From NCBI RefSeq assembly GCF_017358165.1, contig NZ_CP071446.1, positions 434,001 to 498,000 of the forward strand: DNA of 64,000 bases. The letters run 5' to 3'. The number at the start of each line of letters is the position of its first letter. The stretch's first letter is position 1. Source of the stretch: Thermosipho ferrireducens. GTDB taxonomy: Bacteria > Thermotogota > Thermotogae > Thermotogales > Fervidobacteriaceae. The translations under genes were made by a program, and so were the position numbers. The notes beneath the pieces were generated by a model. It saw only the letters and a program-made list of their open reading frames with translations. It ran no database searches and had not been told where the DNA came from. This document shows positions 1 through 8,635 of this stretch, in pieces.

Positions 1-16
1 ATATCACACCGTTTTT

Positions 17-877
17 TCAGGACATAATTGAAAGATATTTTAAACTATCATCTGGAAACATTGTAACAACTCTTTCAAGATTATACTTTTCTTTTATTTT
101 CACAGCAGCAACTGCGTTTGCAGCTGAAGAAATTCCAACAGAAAATCCTGCTTTTTTTGATAAATATTCCATCATTTGAATAGCTTCTTCATCTGAAACT
201 TGAACTACCTCATCTATAACACTGATATCCAATATCTTGGGGATAAATCCTGCGCCAATTCCCTGAATTTTATGTTTCCCTGGTTTACCCCCTGATAAAA
301 CAGGAGAATTTGAAGGTTCAACAGCTACTATTTTAACTTTCTCACCGAAAAATTTTTTCAAAACATGCCCCACACCGCTTATCGTACCACCAGTTCCAAC
401 ACCAGCAACAAACGCATCAATATCAAACGCCATCTGCGCTAACAATTCCGGACCTGTTGTAAATTCATGACTCAATACATTATTAAAATTTTCAAATTGG
501 TTTGGCATAAAAGCATTTAATTCTTGAACTATTTCTTTTGCTTTCTCTATAGCTCCTTTCATTCCCTTATCTCCGGAAGTTAAAACTACTTCTGCACCAA
601 AAGATTTCATAAGTTCTATTCTTTCTTTTGTCATTGTTTCAGGCATTGTTAATATCACCCGAAGCCCGTATCTTTTTCCTATCCATGCAAGTGCTATTCC
701 AGTATTTCCACTGGTTGGCTCTACAATAATCTTCGAAGAAAGTAAATTATCTCTCATAGCGGCCCTTAGCATAAAATACGCCGGCCTATCTTTCACACTT
801 CCTCCAGGATTGTTTCTTTCAAGTTTTGCGTATATCCCTAACTTTTCCACGTAAACTGTCGGTGTATTTCCTATCAT
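17..877 (-). CDS. cysK: cysteine synthase (O-acetylserine sulfhydrylase), PLP enzyme
   Basis: 286 residues. Makes L-cysteine from O-acetylserine and sulfide in the cytoplasm. The PLP lysine lies in NNPGGSVKDRPA (K29). The phosphate and substrate loops PTSGNTGIALAW and GVGTGGTISG follow in the usual fold-type II order, and the length is near that of the CysK/CysM family. I chose the ATG at 877 because AAGGAGGG precedes it by 8 bases and the protein then opens with MIGNTP, typical of the family; a longer reading frame to 940 would overlap cysE. It lies 14 bases after cysE, so the two form a cysteine operon. CysK and CysM cannot be separated by eye. Confidence 0.93.
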   Translation of the reverse strand: MIGNTPTVYVEKLGIYAKLERNNPGGSVKDRPAYFMLRAAMRDNLLSSKIIVEPTSGNTGIALAWIGKRYGLRVILTMPETMTKERIELMKSFGAEVVLTSGDKGMKGAIEKAKEIVQELNAFMPNQFENFNNVLSHEFTTGPELLAQMAFDIDAFVAGVGTGGTISGVGHVLKKFFGEKVKIVAVEPSNSPVLSGGKPGKHKIQGIGAGFIPKILDISVIDEVVQVSDEEAIQMMEYLSKKAGFSVGISSAANAVAAVKIKEKYNLERVVTMFPDDSLKYLSIMS

Positions 878-891
878 AAAAGTAACCCTCC

Positions 892-1473
892 TTAAACTAT
901 CCATTCTATATATTCTGGTATTTCCTGTACATTTGTCCACCCAACAATTTTTGCTGGTATTCCAGCAACTTTAACATTGGAAGGTACACTGCTTAATACC
1001 ACTGAATTTGCACCTATTTGAACATTATCGCCTATTTTAATTGGTCCAAGAACAGACGCTCCACAGCCTATTAAAACATTCCTCCCAATATCTGGATGTC
1101 TTTTACCCTTTTGAATATTTCTCGAGCCAAGTGTGACACCATGATAGATTAATGTTCCTTTTCCTATGGTAACAGTAGAACCAATAACAGTTCCTATTCC
1201 ATGATCAATAACCACACCAGGTTCTATAATAGCCCCAGGGTGTATATCAACAGAATAAAATATCCGGGATAAATAATAAAAGAAATAGGAAATAAATTTT
1301 AAGTCATGCCTGTAAAATAGGTGGGAAATTCTGTACAATTGAAGAGCCTGAAAACCTCCGTGAAAGAAAAGCTGCCATTTTGATTCAAGAGAAGGGTCTT
1401 TTTTTAAATACTCCTTTATATCTTCTTCTCTTATCTTTTTTAAATTTCTCAATTCTCTCAGGAAACTTCGCAC
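892..1473 (-). CDS. cysE: serine O-acetyltransferase
   Basis: 193 residues. Acetylates serine with acetyl-CoA to give the substrate of the adjacent cysteine synthase. The C-terminal half is a left-handed hexapeptide-repeat helix (about residues 75-180) with the CysE signatures DIHPGA, IDHGIGTVIG, YHGVTLGS and the GKRHPDIG loop. It is the short type, with a reduced N-terminal helical domain. The start is GTG at 1473 behind AGAGGTGA; an ATG five bases upstream is out of frame and soon stops. It is the first gene of cysE-cysK, with an inverted repeat just upstream. Confidence 0.92.
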   Translation of the reverse strand: MRSFLRELRNLKKIREEDIKEYLKKDPSLESKWQLFFHGGFQALQLYRISHLFYRHDLKFISYFFYYLSRIFYSVDIHPGAIIEPGVVIDHGIGTVIGSTVTIGKGTLIYHGVTLGSRNIQKGKRHPDIGRNVLIGCGASVLGPIKIGDNVQIGANSVVLSSVPSNVKVAGIPAKIVGWTNVQEIPEYIEWIV

Positions 1474-1499
1474 CCCATAAAAATCACCTCTTTATGTGA

Positions 1500-1513
1500 T
1501 TAGGTTATCCTAA
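1500..1513. promoter_or_regulatory. inverted repeat TTAGG-TTAT-CCTAA upstream of cysE
   Basis: A perfect 5-bp inverted repeat with a 4-base centre lies 26 bases upstream of the cysE GTG. A TATATT-like -10 lies just beyond it at about 1517-1525, read on the minus strand. The site would be near the transcription start, as expected for a repressor operator. The arms resemble DtxR-family half-sites but no such regulator is in the window. Confidence 0.4.
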
Positions 1514-1613
1514 CTAAATATAACACGCTTTACTTGCTTTGGCAACAAAAAATAAAGTAAATTTATTGTAACACATAAAAAACATCTCTACTTAGAATAA
1601 AATTTAAATAAAA

Positions 1614-1639
1614 AAGAAGCCGAAAAAATTCGGCTTCTT
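1614..1639 (-). terminator. intrinsic terminator, second of a tandem pair
   Basis: An 11-bp perfect stem AAGAAGCCGAA / TTCGGCTTCTT with a 4-base loop, followed on the minus strand by TTTTTTATTT. It lies about 90 bases beyond the terminator of the copper operon, with no recognisable gene between. Confidence 0.75.
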
Positions 1640-1726
1640 AAACTTAAAACAAAACAATGGGCCTGATTTATGTGAACCAAGAAAATTTTTATATTTTTGT
1701 CCAGAGTTTTACTCTCACACATCAAC

Positions 1727-1753
1727 AAAAAAGGCGAGGGAAAAGTCCCCGCC
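1727..1753 (-). terminator. intrinsic terminator of copA-copZ
   Basis: Reading the minus strand, GGCGGGG and CCCTCGCC form a stem (one bulged base) followed by TTTTTT, starting 8 bases after the copZ stop. Confidence 0.85.
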
Positions 1754-1760
1754 GAAAAGA

Positions 1761-2057
1761 TTAATGACAGCAACCACCGCCGCTATGTTTCTTGTGTTTC
1801 TCGTGCTTGGAATGTTCTCCATGATGTCCTGAGTGTCCATGACCTTCCATTTCCATTTCTTTTATTTCTTTTACCTCATAACCTGCTTCTTCCACTGCTT
1901 TTTCAATCATACTGTTTTCTATACCTTCACCTTCTATAATCGCTTTACCTACTTCTACTTCAAGAAGCTTAACACCTGGCAATTTCATTAACTCTTCCTT
2001 TACGTGCATTATACAGTGTTCACATGTCATCCCTTCAATAGTTACTACCTTTTTCAT
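1761..2057 (-). CDS. copZ: copper chaperone, HMA domain with His-rich tail
   Basis: 98 residues. A heavy-metal-associated ferredoxin-like domain fills residues 1-70, with the Cu(I) site GMTCEHC near the N-terminus. About 25 residues of His/Lys/Gly-rich tail (GHGHSGHHGEH..., ending CCH) follow. It should carry Cu(I) in the cytoplasm and hand it to the ATPase encoded 13 bases upstream. The His-rich tail with a terminal Cys-Cys-His is not part of the usual ~68-residue CopZ and suggests extra metal storage or sensing. GGGAGG precedes the ATG. A terminator follows the gene. Confidence 0.88.
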   Translation of the reverse strand: MKKVVTIEGMTCEHCIMHVKEELMKLPGVKLLEVEVGKAIIEGEGIENSMIEKAVEEAGYEVKEIKEMEMEGHGHSGHHGEHSKHEKHKKHSGGGCCH

Positions 2058-2070
2058 AATATAACCTCCC

Positions 2071-4566
2071 TCATTTTGATGGTTTAAATGTTTTTAGCCT
2101 TAATGCATTCATTAACACAGATACCGAACTAAATGCCATAGCTGCAGCCGCTATCATTGGATTCAATAATGGTCCTCCAAAAATGTACAGTAACCCAGCA
2201 GCTATTGGTATACCGGCAGTGTTGTATGCAAAAGCCCAGAACAAGTTCTCTTTAATATTTCTTATTGTAGCCTTACTCAACTGTATCGCTGTAACAACAT
2301 CTTCTAAATCACTCTTCATGAGCACTATATCTGCTGATTCAATAGCCACATCTGTACCGGATCCTATAGCGATTCCCACGTCTGCCTGTGCAAGAGCCGG
2401 AGCATCGTTTATACCATCACCTACCATGGCTACAACTTCTCCATTTTCCTGTAATTTCTTAACTTCGTTTGCTTTGTCCTGTGGTAAAACCTCAGCTAAA
2501 ACTATATCTATACCAACCTGTCTTGCTATAGCTTCCGCTGTTCTTCTATTATCTCCTGTAATCATCGCAACCTTTATACCCATTTTGTGAAGCTTTCTTA
2601 TTGCGCTTGCACTTGATGGTTTTACAGTATCAGCAACAGCTATAATTCCTTCGAGTTTTCCGTTAATTGCTATATACATAGGAGTTTTACCTTCGTTAGC
2701 AAGCTTATTAGCTTCATCAACCAATGTTATTTCTATATTTTTATCTTTCATCAATTTTAAATTTCCCAGATAGATATCCATATCTTCTATGGTTACTTCT
2801 ATACCGTGCCCTGGAATCGCCATAAACTTATCTATCTTTTTCAATTCCAGATTCTTCTCTTCAGCGGCTTTTACAATAGCTTCTCCAAGTGGGTGTTCTG
2901 AACCCTTTTCAGCTGAAGCTGCGATGCTTAATAGCTCATCTTTAGAATAATTACCCTTTGTGAATATATCTGTAACCTTAGGCTTACCTTCAGTAATTGT
3001 ACCTGTTTTATCAAAGACTATCGTTTTTATTTTATGAGTCATTTCCAACGGCTCGCCACCCTTTATTAAGACACCGTACTCTGCTCCCTTACCTGTTCCT
3101 ACCATTATCGCAGTAGGAGTTGCCAGACCAAGAGCACATGGACATGCTATAACCAGAACTGAGATAAATATTGTTAACGCAAATACTGGACTTGCACCTG
3201 TAATGTACCATAATATAGCAGCTACTATCGCAATTACTATTACTGTTGGTACGAAATATCCTGAAATCACATCTGCTAATTTCGCTATAGGAGCTTTAGA
3301 GGTTTGAGCTTCCTCCACTAATTTTATTATTTGAGCAAGTGCTGTATCTTTACCCACTTTTGTAGCTTTAAATACTATGGTTCCATTCTTGTTTATTGAA
3401 CCTCCTATTACCTTATCACCAACATTTTTTTCTACAGGGATACTCTCTCCTGTTAACATTGACTCATCTACAGAAGTCCGTCCCTCTATAATAACTCCAT
3501 CAACAGGGATTTTTTCACCTGGTTTTACTATAATCAAATCTCCAACTTCAACTTCATCAACGGGGATTTCTATCTCTTCTCCATCCTGCAAAATTAACGC
3601 TGTTTTAGGTTGCAATCCCATAAGTTTTTTAATAGCTTCTGAGGTTTTCCCTTTGGTGACACTTTCAAGATATTTTCCAAGTAAAATAAGCGTTATGATA
3701 ACACCTGCTGTTTCAAAGTACAAATCGTTTGTATATTCTGTCTTACCAAAATAAATTGCCACTGTTCCATACAATCCATACAAAATCGCTGCCGCTGTAC
3801 CTATAGCTATTAGAGAATCCATATTTGGACTACGTTTTATGAGATTTTTAAAACCTACAGTATAAAATTTGTATCCTGCAATTGCTATAGGAATAGTAAG
3901 CAAAAGCTGGATTAATGCAAAATTAAATGGATGTATTTCTGGATTTATAAAAGTTGGTAAATCCACACCCAGAATGTGTCCCATAGCTATATAAAGTAAC
4001 GGTACAGAGAATATGGCCGAAACCACAAATTTTCTCCAGAGAATTCGCATTTCTCTTTGTCTTCTCTCTTTTTCTACATCATATTGATCTTTCGCATCAA
4101 TCTCAAGAGGTTTATATCCTGCATTTTCTATGGCCTTTTTAATAGCTGAAACCCTTACTTTGGAAGGATCATAAGTTACCAGCGCTTTTTCCGTGGCAAA
4201 ATTCACATCCACTTTTTCTATACCTTCAAGTTTTTGAATCTCTTTTGTTATCCTCGCCGCACATGAAGCACATGTCATTCCTGAAATTGGTATGGTAACC
4301 GTCTTGGCCGATTTTTCAAACTCCAGATCATACCCTGCATCTTTTACCACTTTCTTAATATCTTCCACTTTAACTTTTTCCGGATCAAATTTTAAAAAAA
4401 GCTTTTCTGTAGCAAAGTTTACATTAACCTTTTCCACTCCTTCCAGTTTCGCAACTCTTTTTTCAATGGTGCGCGCACATGATGCACACGTCATTCCAAT
4501 AACACTCATTTCTTTTTCTACCGTATTTTGTTCTTTTTTTTCAGCTAAAATTTCCTTTTCTGGCAT
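2071..4566 (-). CDS. copA: Cu(I)-exporting P1B-type ATPase
   Basis: 831 residues. Exports Cu(I) across the inner membrane using ATP. Two N-terminal HMA domains, each with GMTCASC, precede eight membrane segments. The membrane metal site is CPC (VIACPCALG), the phosphorylation site DKTGT, and the hinge [16 protein letters not shown] is the nucleotide-binding HP motif. All catalytic motifs are intact. The ATG at 4566 has AAAGGAGGAG in front, whereas a longer frame to 4593 would start inside the operator. It is transcribed with copZ and preceded by a CsoR-like palindrome. Confidence 0.95.
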   Translation of the reverse strand: MPEKEILAEKKEQNTVEKEMSVIGMTCASCARTIEKRVAKLEGVEKVNVNFATEKLFLKFDPEKVKVEDIKKVVKDAGYDLEFEKSAKTVTIPISGMTCASCAARITKEIQKLEGIEKVDVNFATEKALVTYDPSKVRVSAIKKAIENAGYKPLEIDAKDQYDVEKERRQREMRILWRKFVVSAIFSVPLLYIAMGHILGVDLPTFINPEIHPFNFALIQLLLTIPIAIAGYKFYTVGFKNLIKRSPNMDSLIAIGTAAAILYGLYGTVAIYFGKTEYTNDLYFETAGVIITLILLGKYLESVTKGKTSEAIKKLMGLQPKTALILQDGEEIEIPVDEVEVGDLIIVKPGEKIPVDGVIIEGRTSVDESMLTGESIPVEKNVGDKVIGGSINKNGTIVFKATKVGKDTALAQIIKLVEEAQTSKAPIAKLADVISGYFVPTVIVIAIVAAILWYITGASPVFALTIFISVLVIACPCALGLATPTAIMVGTGKGAEYGVLIKGGEPLEMTHKIKTIVFDKTGTITEGKPKVTDIFTKGNYSKDELLSIAASAEKGSEHPLGEAIVKAAEEKNLELKKIDKFMAIPGHGIEVTIEDMDIYLGNLKLMKDKNIEITLVDEANKLANEGKTPMYIAINGKLEGIIAVADTVKPSSASAIRKLHKMGIKVAMITGDNRRTAEAIARQVGIDIVLAEVLPQDKANEVKKLQENGEVVAMVGDGINDAPALAQADVGIAIGSGTDVAIESADIVLMKSDLEDVVTAIQLSKATIRNIKENLFWAFAYNTAGIPIAAGLLYIFGGPLLNPMIAAAAMAFSSVSVLMNALRLKTFKPSK

Positions 4567-4583
4567 ACACTCTCCTCCTTTCC

Positions 4584-4639
4584 TATCCCCCATATGGGGG
4601 GATACACTTCTATTATAACCCCCATGTGTTAATTAACAA
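4584..4639 (-). promoter_or_regulatory. copA promoter with CsoR-like operator
   Basis: On the minus strand, -35 TTGTTA (4634-4639) and -10 TATAAT (4612-4617) are separated by 16 bases. Just downstream, at 4584-4604, is a palindrome with arms TATCCCCC and GGGGGATA around a central ATAT. C-tract/G-tract palindromes of this kind are typical of CsoR-family copper repressors. A partial half-site (ATGGGGG) lies in the promoter spacer. No csoR gene is in the window. Confidence 0.65.
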
Positions 4640-4720
4640 TTAACAATTGTTTTTGACTGTGTAAATTAATTGATAACATTTCCTGATAAATAATATCTAT
4701 TTAAGAGGACGATTCTGTTC

Positions 4721-5173
4721 CAACTCTCGCAAGATCCTTCGTCGTTTCACTCTTCAGGACAGGCCTTGCTAACCTCGCTAAATACAAGATTCCTCACCCT
4801 TCGGGTTCGGAATGACATAAGTGAGGGTAAGATTTCTCGCCTTCTCGCTCCCCGGAATGACATAAAAAGAGAGTGTCATCCCGAACGAATGTGAGGGATC
4901 TTGTTTTTTTACTAACCTCGCCAATCTCGCCAACCTCGCTAACTCTTGCTAATCTCACCAACCTTGCTAACACTCGTTAAATCAAGATTCCTCACCCTTC
5001 AGGTTCGGAATGACATGGGCGGTGGATTCCTCCTCGCTCCCGCTCCTCGGAATGACACAGGTGGGGGATTCTTCGTCACTACGCTCCTTGGAATGAGCTA
5101 CTCTTTTTTGTCATCCCGAGGAATGAAATGACGAGGGATCTTATTTTACAATCCTCGCTAACTCTCGCTAATA
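4721..5173. repeat. composite repeat array R1
   Basis: Occupies the divergent region between copA and the gene at 5236. It holds forward modules (GATTCCTC...CGGAATGACA), reversed modules (TGTCATCCCGA...GAGGGATCTT) and CTCGC(T/C)AA satellites. One complete unit runs 4874-5015 (142 bp): reversed module, TTTTTTTACTAAC, about eight satellite copies, forward module. A variant ending CAGGACAGGCCTTGC opens the array. Short reading frames here carry no recognisable protein. Confidence 0.9.
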
Positions 5174-5186
5174 ATGTATATGTTAA

Positions 5187-5213
5187 TTGTTAAAAACATT
5201 TTTATGCTATAAT
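5187..5213 (+). promoter_or_regulatory. promoter for the gene at 5236
   Basis: -35 TTGTTA (5187-5192) and -10 TATAAT (5208-5213), 15-base spacer, 23 bases before the start codon and 14 bases after the end of repeat array R1. Confidence 0.55.
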
Positions 5214-5235
5214 ATTTCAGAAAGGAGGAGTCACT

Positions 5236-5811
5236 TTGCAAAATAAAACGTTGTTTTATATTCTAATGATATTTGTTATTGTATTTTTGATAATCGATGT
5301 TATTTCAATTTTTAACAGAAAGCCTTCTTTCCAGGTTGTTTCTTATTTTACAAAAATTGAAACAGACTATTCTGAAAACGCAACTTTAACAACCACAGCC
5401 AATCTTTTATTTAAAGATGAAAAAAGTATGAAAAGTTATATTTCAAATTATCAGTTAGCCGCTTCAAATACTTTTATAGATTATTTCAACAAAATATCAA
5501 AAGAAATAGGTAAAACCTTAAAAGTTATTGATTACAAAAATAGCATAAATGAGCGAGCAGGTATTTTAGAGATTGAAGAAGTGGCATATATAAACAATCT
5601 TGTCACAAAAAAAGGTACTTTTTTTGAACTTGGTATGGGCGCACTTAAATTGAACGCTGCTGAAAATTCTGAATTCGCAATTTACCTGCCAGAAAATGCT
5701 ACTGTTGTTTTAATAGATCCCACTCCAACTTCAATCATGAAAAATAAGATTACCTGGAAAGGAACCGCCCTGAATAGATTTCCAACTATAAGGTACAGGA
5801 GAGCTGAATAG
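5236..5811 (+). CDS. membrane-anchored protein of unknown function
   Basis: 191 residues starting at TTG behind AAAGGAGGAG. Residues 5-25 form one hydrophobic anchor (FYILMIFVIVFLIIDVISIF) with the rest predicted outside. The body looks like a mixed alpha/beta domain, and a C-terminal stretch contains YLPENATVVLIDPTPTS. I do not recognise a catalytic motif; it resembles a family I associate only with Thermotogales. It is followed after one base by another membrane-anchored gene, so the two probably act together at the envelope. Confidence 0.7.
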   Translation: MQNKTLFYILMIFVIVFLIIDVISIFNRKPSFQVVSYFTKIETDYSENATLTTTANLLFKDEKSMKSYISNYQLAASNTFIDYFNKISKEIGKTLKVIDYKNSINERAGILEIEEVAYINNLVTKKGTFFELGMGALKLNAAENSEFAIYLPENATVVLIDPTPTSIMKNKITWKGTALNRFPTIRYRRAE

Positions 5812-5812
5812 G

Positions 5813-6367
5813 ATGGGTGTGCTCGAATGGTTGGTGCTTTTCGGCACCATAGGCGCTTTGTCTTTTTCCTGGGGAATATATATACTGGAATCTTTTTATA
5901 AGAAAAGTGGTTCACAAGAGCTAAAAAAGGAAGAAGAAAGATTATTAGACCTTATGGGAAAGGTAAGAATTTTTGTTGATTCAAAAATTGAATTGCTGGA
6001 CGCAAAATTAGAAGAAGTAAACAAAGTAACTGAGAAATTAAACGATATGTATTCAAAACTCATGCTCCAATCAGTGGAAATAGAAAAGTTAAAGGAAGAA
6101 ATAAACTTTAAAAATCGGCAGTTTGGTGATATTTCTCAGGAACCCCAAAAAGATACCCAGGCAGTTAAAGCTGATCTTACAAACGAATTTGAAAGAAAAG
6201 CTTCAGAAAAACCAGCGTCAGAAACGAAAAAAGAAAAAAGTATTGAAGAGCAAATAATTGAAATGTTTTATAATGGAGTTTCCGAAGTGGATATTGCTAA
6301 AAAGTTTAACATGGGAATAGGTGAAGTTCGGTTAATTATTGATCTTATGAGTAGGTCAAAGGGGTGA
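5813..6367 (+). CDS. membrane-anchored coiled-coil protein with C-terminal helix-turn-helix
   Basis: 184 residues. An N-terminal membrane helix (about 5-25) leads into a long charged coiled coil (about 30-100), a low-complexity Lys/Glu/Ser linker, and a C-terminal HTH-like segment EVDIAKKFNMGIGEVRLIIDL (about 157-178). This layout matches small membrane-tethered proteins found near flagellar or cell-wall genes (YlxL/DUF6115-like); the name is inference from layout only. It starts one base after the preceding stop with AGGAGAG upstream, and its stop overlaps the ribosome site of the AMMECR1 gene. Confidence 0.65.
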   Translation: MGVLEWLVLFGTIGALSFSWGIYILESFYKKSGSQELKKEEERLLDLMGKVRIFVDSKIELLDAKLEEVNKVTEKLNDMYSKLMLQSVEIEKLKEEINFKNRQFGDISQEPQKDTQAVKADLTNEFERKASEKPASETKKEKSIEEQIIEMFYNGVSEVDIAKKFNMGIGEVRLIIDLMSRSKG

Positions 6368-6372
6368 AAAAG

Positions 6373-6894
6373 ATGAGAGGTGAACACCCTTATGTAAGAT
6401 GGGCAATTGAAGTCATTGAAACTTACATAAAGACCAAAAAAATTTTAGACCCTGATCCAGACAGGTTACCGAAAGAGCTTTTTGAAAAAAAGGCTGGTTG
6501 TTTTGTAACTCTTCACACTTTTAACGGCGCCCTTCGAGGATGTATTGGTACATATGAGGCCACTCAAGAAAACTTAGCTCTTGAAATTAGAAACAATGCT
6601 ATAGCATCTGCTACAAGAGATCCGCGTTTTCCACCTGTTACAGAAGATGAACTTGGCACAATAAAAGTCAATGTTGATGTTCTTAGTGAAATTGAACCGG
6701 TAAAACAAATTGACGAACTCGATCCAAAAAAATTTGGTATTATCGTTGCAAAAGGCTGGCAACGTGGGCTTTTATTGCCAGATATTGAAGGTGTAAACAC
6801 AGTAGAAGAGCAAATTCGAATAGCCAAATTAAAAGCTGGTATTTTTGACGAAAACTATACCTTATATAAATTCACTGTGGAAAGATACGAATAA
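6373..6894 (+). CDS. AMMECR1 family protein
   Basis: 173 residues. The family signature LRGCIG lies in FNGALRGCIGTYEA near residue 60, followed by NNAIASATRDPRFPPVTEDEL and a C-terminal GLLLPDIEGVNTVEEQ, all typical of the AMMECR1 fold. The biochemical role of the bacterial members is unknown. I chose ATG 6373 because AAAGGGGTGA ends about 7 bases before it. It is the third gene of a small plus-strand operon and ends one base from the converging HD-GYP gene, with no terminator visible between. Confidence 0.88.
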   Translation: MRGEHPYVRWAIEVIETYIKTKKILDPDPDRLPKELFEKKAGCFVTLHTFNGALRGCIGTYEATQENLALEIRNNAIASATRDPRFPPVTEDELGTIKVNVDVLSEIEPVKQIDELDPKKFGIIVAKGWQRGLLLPDIEGVNTVEEQIRIAKLKAGIFDENYTLYKFTVERYE

Positions 6895-6895
6895 C

Positions 6896-8635
6896 CTAAC
6901 CATTTCTCTCTATTTCTTTCAAGCGCTGCAACAACACCGAAGGAATATTTGTTGAAACATTGTTCCATATTTCTTCCACTTCTTTTTCATACTTTATAAA
7001 AATTTCCAGAACTTTGGGGTTGAAATGCTCCGGTTTTGTTCTCTCGTCGCCTTCTGTCAATATTTTCAAAGCTTTTTCATGCGAAAAAGCTGATTTATAA
7101 GGTCTTTCAGAACGTAAAGCATCGTAAACATCTACAAGAGTTACAATGGCCGCCTCAATTGGTATTTCTTCACATTTTAATCCGTAAGGATAGCCCGAAC
7201 CGTCACACTTTTCATGATGATAAAGTGCTATGTTTCTTGCTATTTTAAAACGCTCTTTGTTCCCAATCAAAGCCGCACCATAAATTGTGTGCTTTTTCAT
7301 TTCTTCAAATTCCTCTTCAGTTAACTTCCCAGGTTTTAACAGAATTTCCTTTGGAATCATTAACTTTCCTATATCATGAAGTGGTGCATAATACCTTATT
7401 TTGTAGACCATTTCTTCACTTAATCCGAGTTTTTTCGCAATAAAAGCCGATAAAATTCCAACTCGCTCTATATGATTGCCTGTATTTTCATCATAACCTT
7501 CTGCTATTGTAGCAAGCTGAGTACTAAATTCTAAATAAGAATCCTCTAATTCGTTATTTAACTTTTCAAGCTCTCTATAACTTTCTTCAAGATCTTCATT
7601 CATTGCACGAATTTCCTGAAAGGATGCCGAAATTTCTTCAGCCATTTCTTTATATTCTTTCAATAAATTATTTACTTCTTCTATACCACACGTTGCAAAA
7701 TCTCTGTCCAATTGAAACTCTTTTGTTTTTCTGAAATCCCTCATATTTTTTATAAGTTGCTCGAAAGGTTTAGATACTTCTTTTGCAACTTTCCTGGAAT
7801 TCCTCAACATTATAAATATAACCAGTCCCAGAACACCGAAAAAACTACCTATTCCCAGATAAGCAAATGAGTATAAAGGAGAAACATCTAATTTTATGAT
7901 TATACCTACAGGCTCAAATTTTTCTATATCTGTTTCGTATCCCCAGGAATGATATATAGAATAAATTTTTCCATTTTTAACTGTTATCGGCTCCTTGCTC
8001 CCAAATGCTTTAATGAGATACTCTTTATCTTTAGAGCCAACTTCTCCCAACCCCGGTATTATGGGCTTTAACTCATGAGTACAAACTGTTATTGTTTTTA
8101 CAAAACGCGCCTTACTTTTTATATTCGAAAGGTCCTTAAATAACAAAGCTATTTTCTGCATTCCCTGGGAAAACGTAGAAATATAAACTCTATCATCCAC
8201 ACGAATATAAACTGTTTTCATAAATACACCACTCTCAAATTTCCTGAGTATGAAATAATCAACGCTTTTCTCAAGTTTTTTCTGAATATATTTATCTAAT
8301 TTACTATAAGGAATAAAATTAAATAAAACTCTTTTATAGCGTTCGCTTTCAAATGCAAAAAATCTACTTATTATATTATCAGCATTTTCCTTATTCGCCT
8401 GTATTTTTTCCATTGTTTCTTGAAGTTGCTCATAAAATCTGGCTTCTATATCTCCCAGAGACCTCTGAAGGGTATTTAACGTTGATTGAACAATGTTTAT
8501 TGCGTTTTTCTCAAATTCTCTATTGACCACGTTATACGCTTGCAAACTAAACACAATCGCTACAATAAAAAGCACTAACATTCCAGACATAACCACATAT
8601 AGCATTTTTCTCCATAATAATCTTTCAAGCTTCAA
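6896..8635 (-). CDS. HD-GYP domain sensor protein, putative c-di-GMP phosphodiesterase
   Basis: 579 residues. A first membrane helix (about 12-35), an extracytoplasmic sensor region of about 220 residues, a second membrane helix (about 255-277, GIGSFFGVLGLVIFIML), a HAMP-like and coiled-coil linker, then an HD-GYP domain. Metal residues are present in LHDIGKLMIP and HHEKCDGSGYPYG. HD-GYP proteins hydrolyse cyclic di-GMP. The start is TTG at 8635, overlapping the mutS stop, with GGAGG upstream. It is third in tsaB-mutS-HD-GYP, an odd partner for DNA repair. Confidence 0.88.
   Translation of the reverse strand: MKLERLLWRKMLYVVMSGMLVLFIVAIVFSLQAYNVVNREFEKNAINIVQSTLNTLQRSLGDIEARFYEQLQETMEKIQANKENADNIISRFFAFESERYKRVLFNFIPYSKLDKYIQKKLEKSVDYFILRKFESGVFMKTVYIRVDDRVYISTFSQGMQKIALLFKDLSNIKSKARFVKTITVCTHELKPIIPGLGEVGSKDKEYLIKAFGSKEPITVKNGKIYSIYHSWGYETDIEKFEPVGIIIKLDVSPLYSFAYLGIGSFFGVLGLVIFIMLRNSRKVAKEVSKPFEQLIKNMRDFRKTKEFQLDRDFATCGIEEVNNLLKEYKEMAEEISASFQEIRAMNEDLEESYRELEKLNNELEDSYLEFSTQLATIAEGYDENTGNHIERVGILSAFIAKKLGLSEEMVYKIRYYAPLHDIGKLMIPKEILLKPGKLTEEEFEEMKKHTIYGAALIGNKERFKIARNIALYHHEKCDGSGYPYGLKCEEIPIEAAIVTLVDVYDALRSERPYKSAFSHEKALKILTEGDERTKPEHFNPKVLEIFIKYEKEVEEIWNNVSTNIPSVLLQRLKEIERNG

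Noticed and set aside
4721-5173. Direct repeats that could be a CRISPR array
   Set aside because: Repeat modules occur in both orientations, spacers are not unique or of equal length, satellites are contiguous, and no cas genes are present.
6564-6827. Minus-strand frames inside the AMMECR1 gene
   Set aside because: Shadow frames without ribosome sites; the plus-strand protein has clear family motifs.
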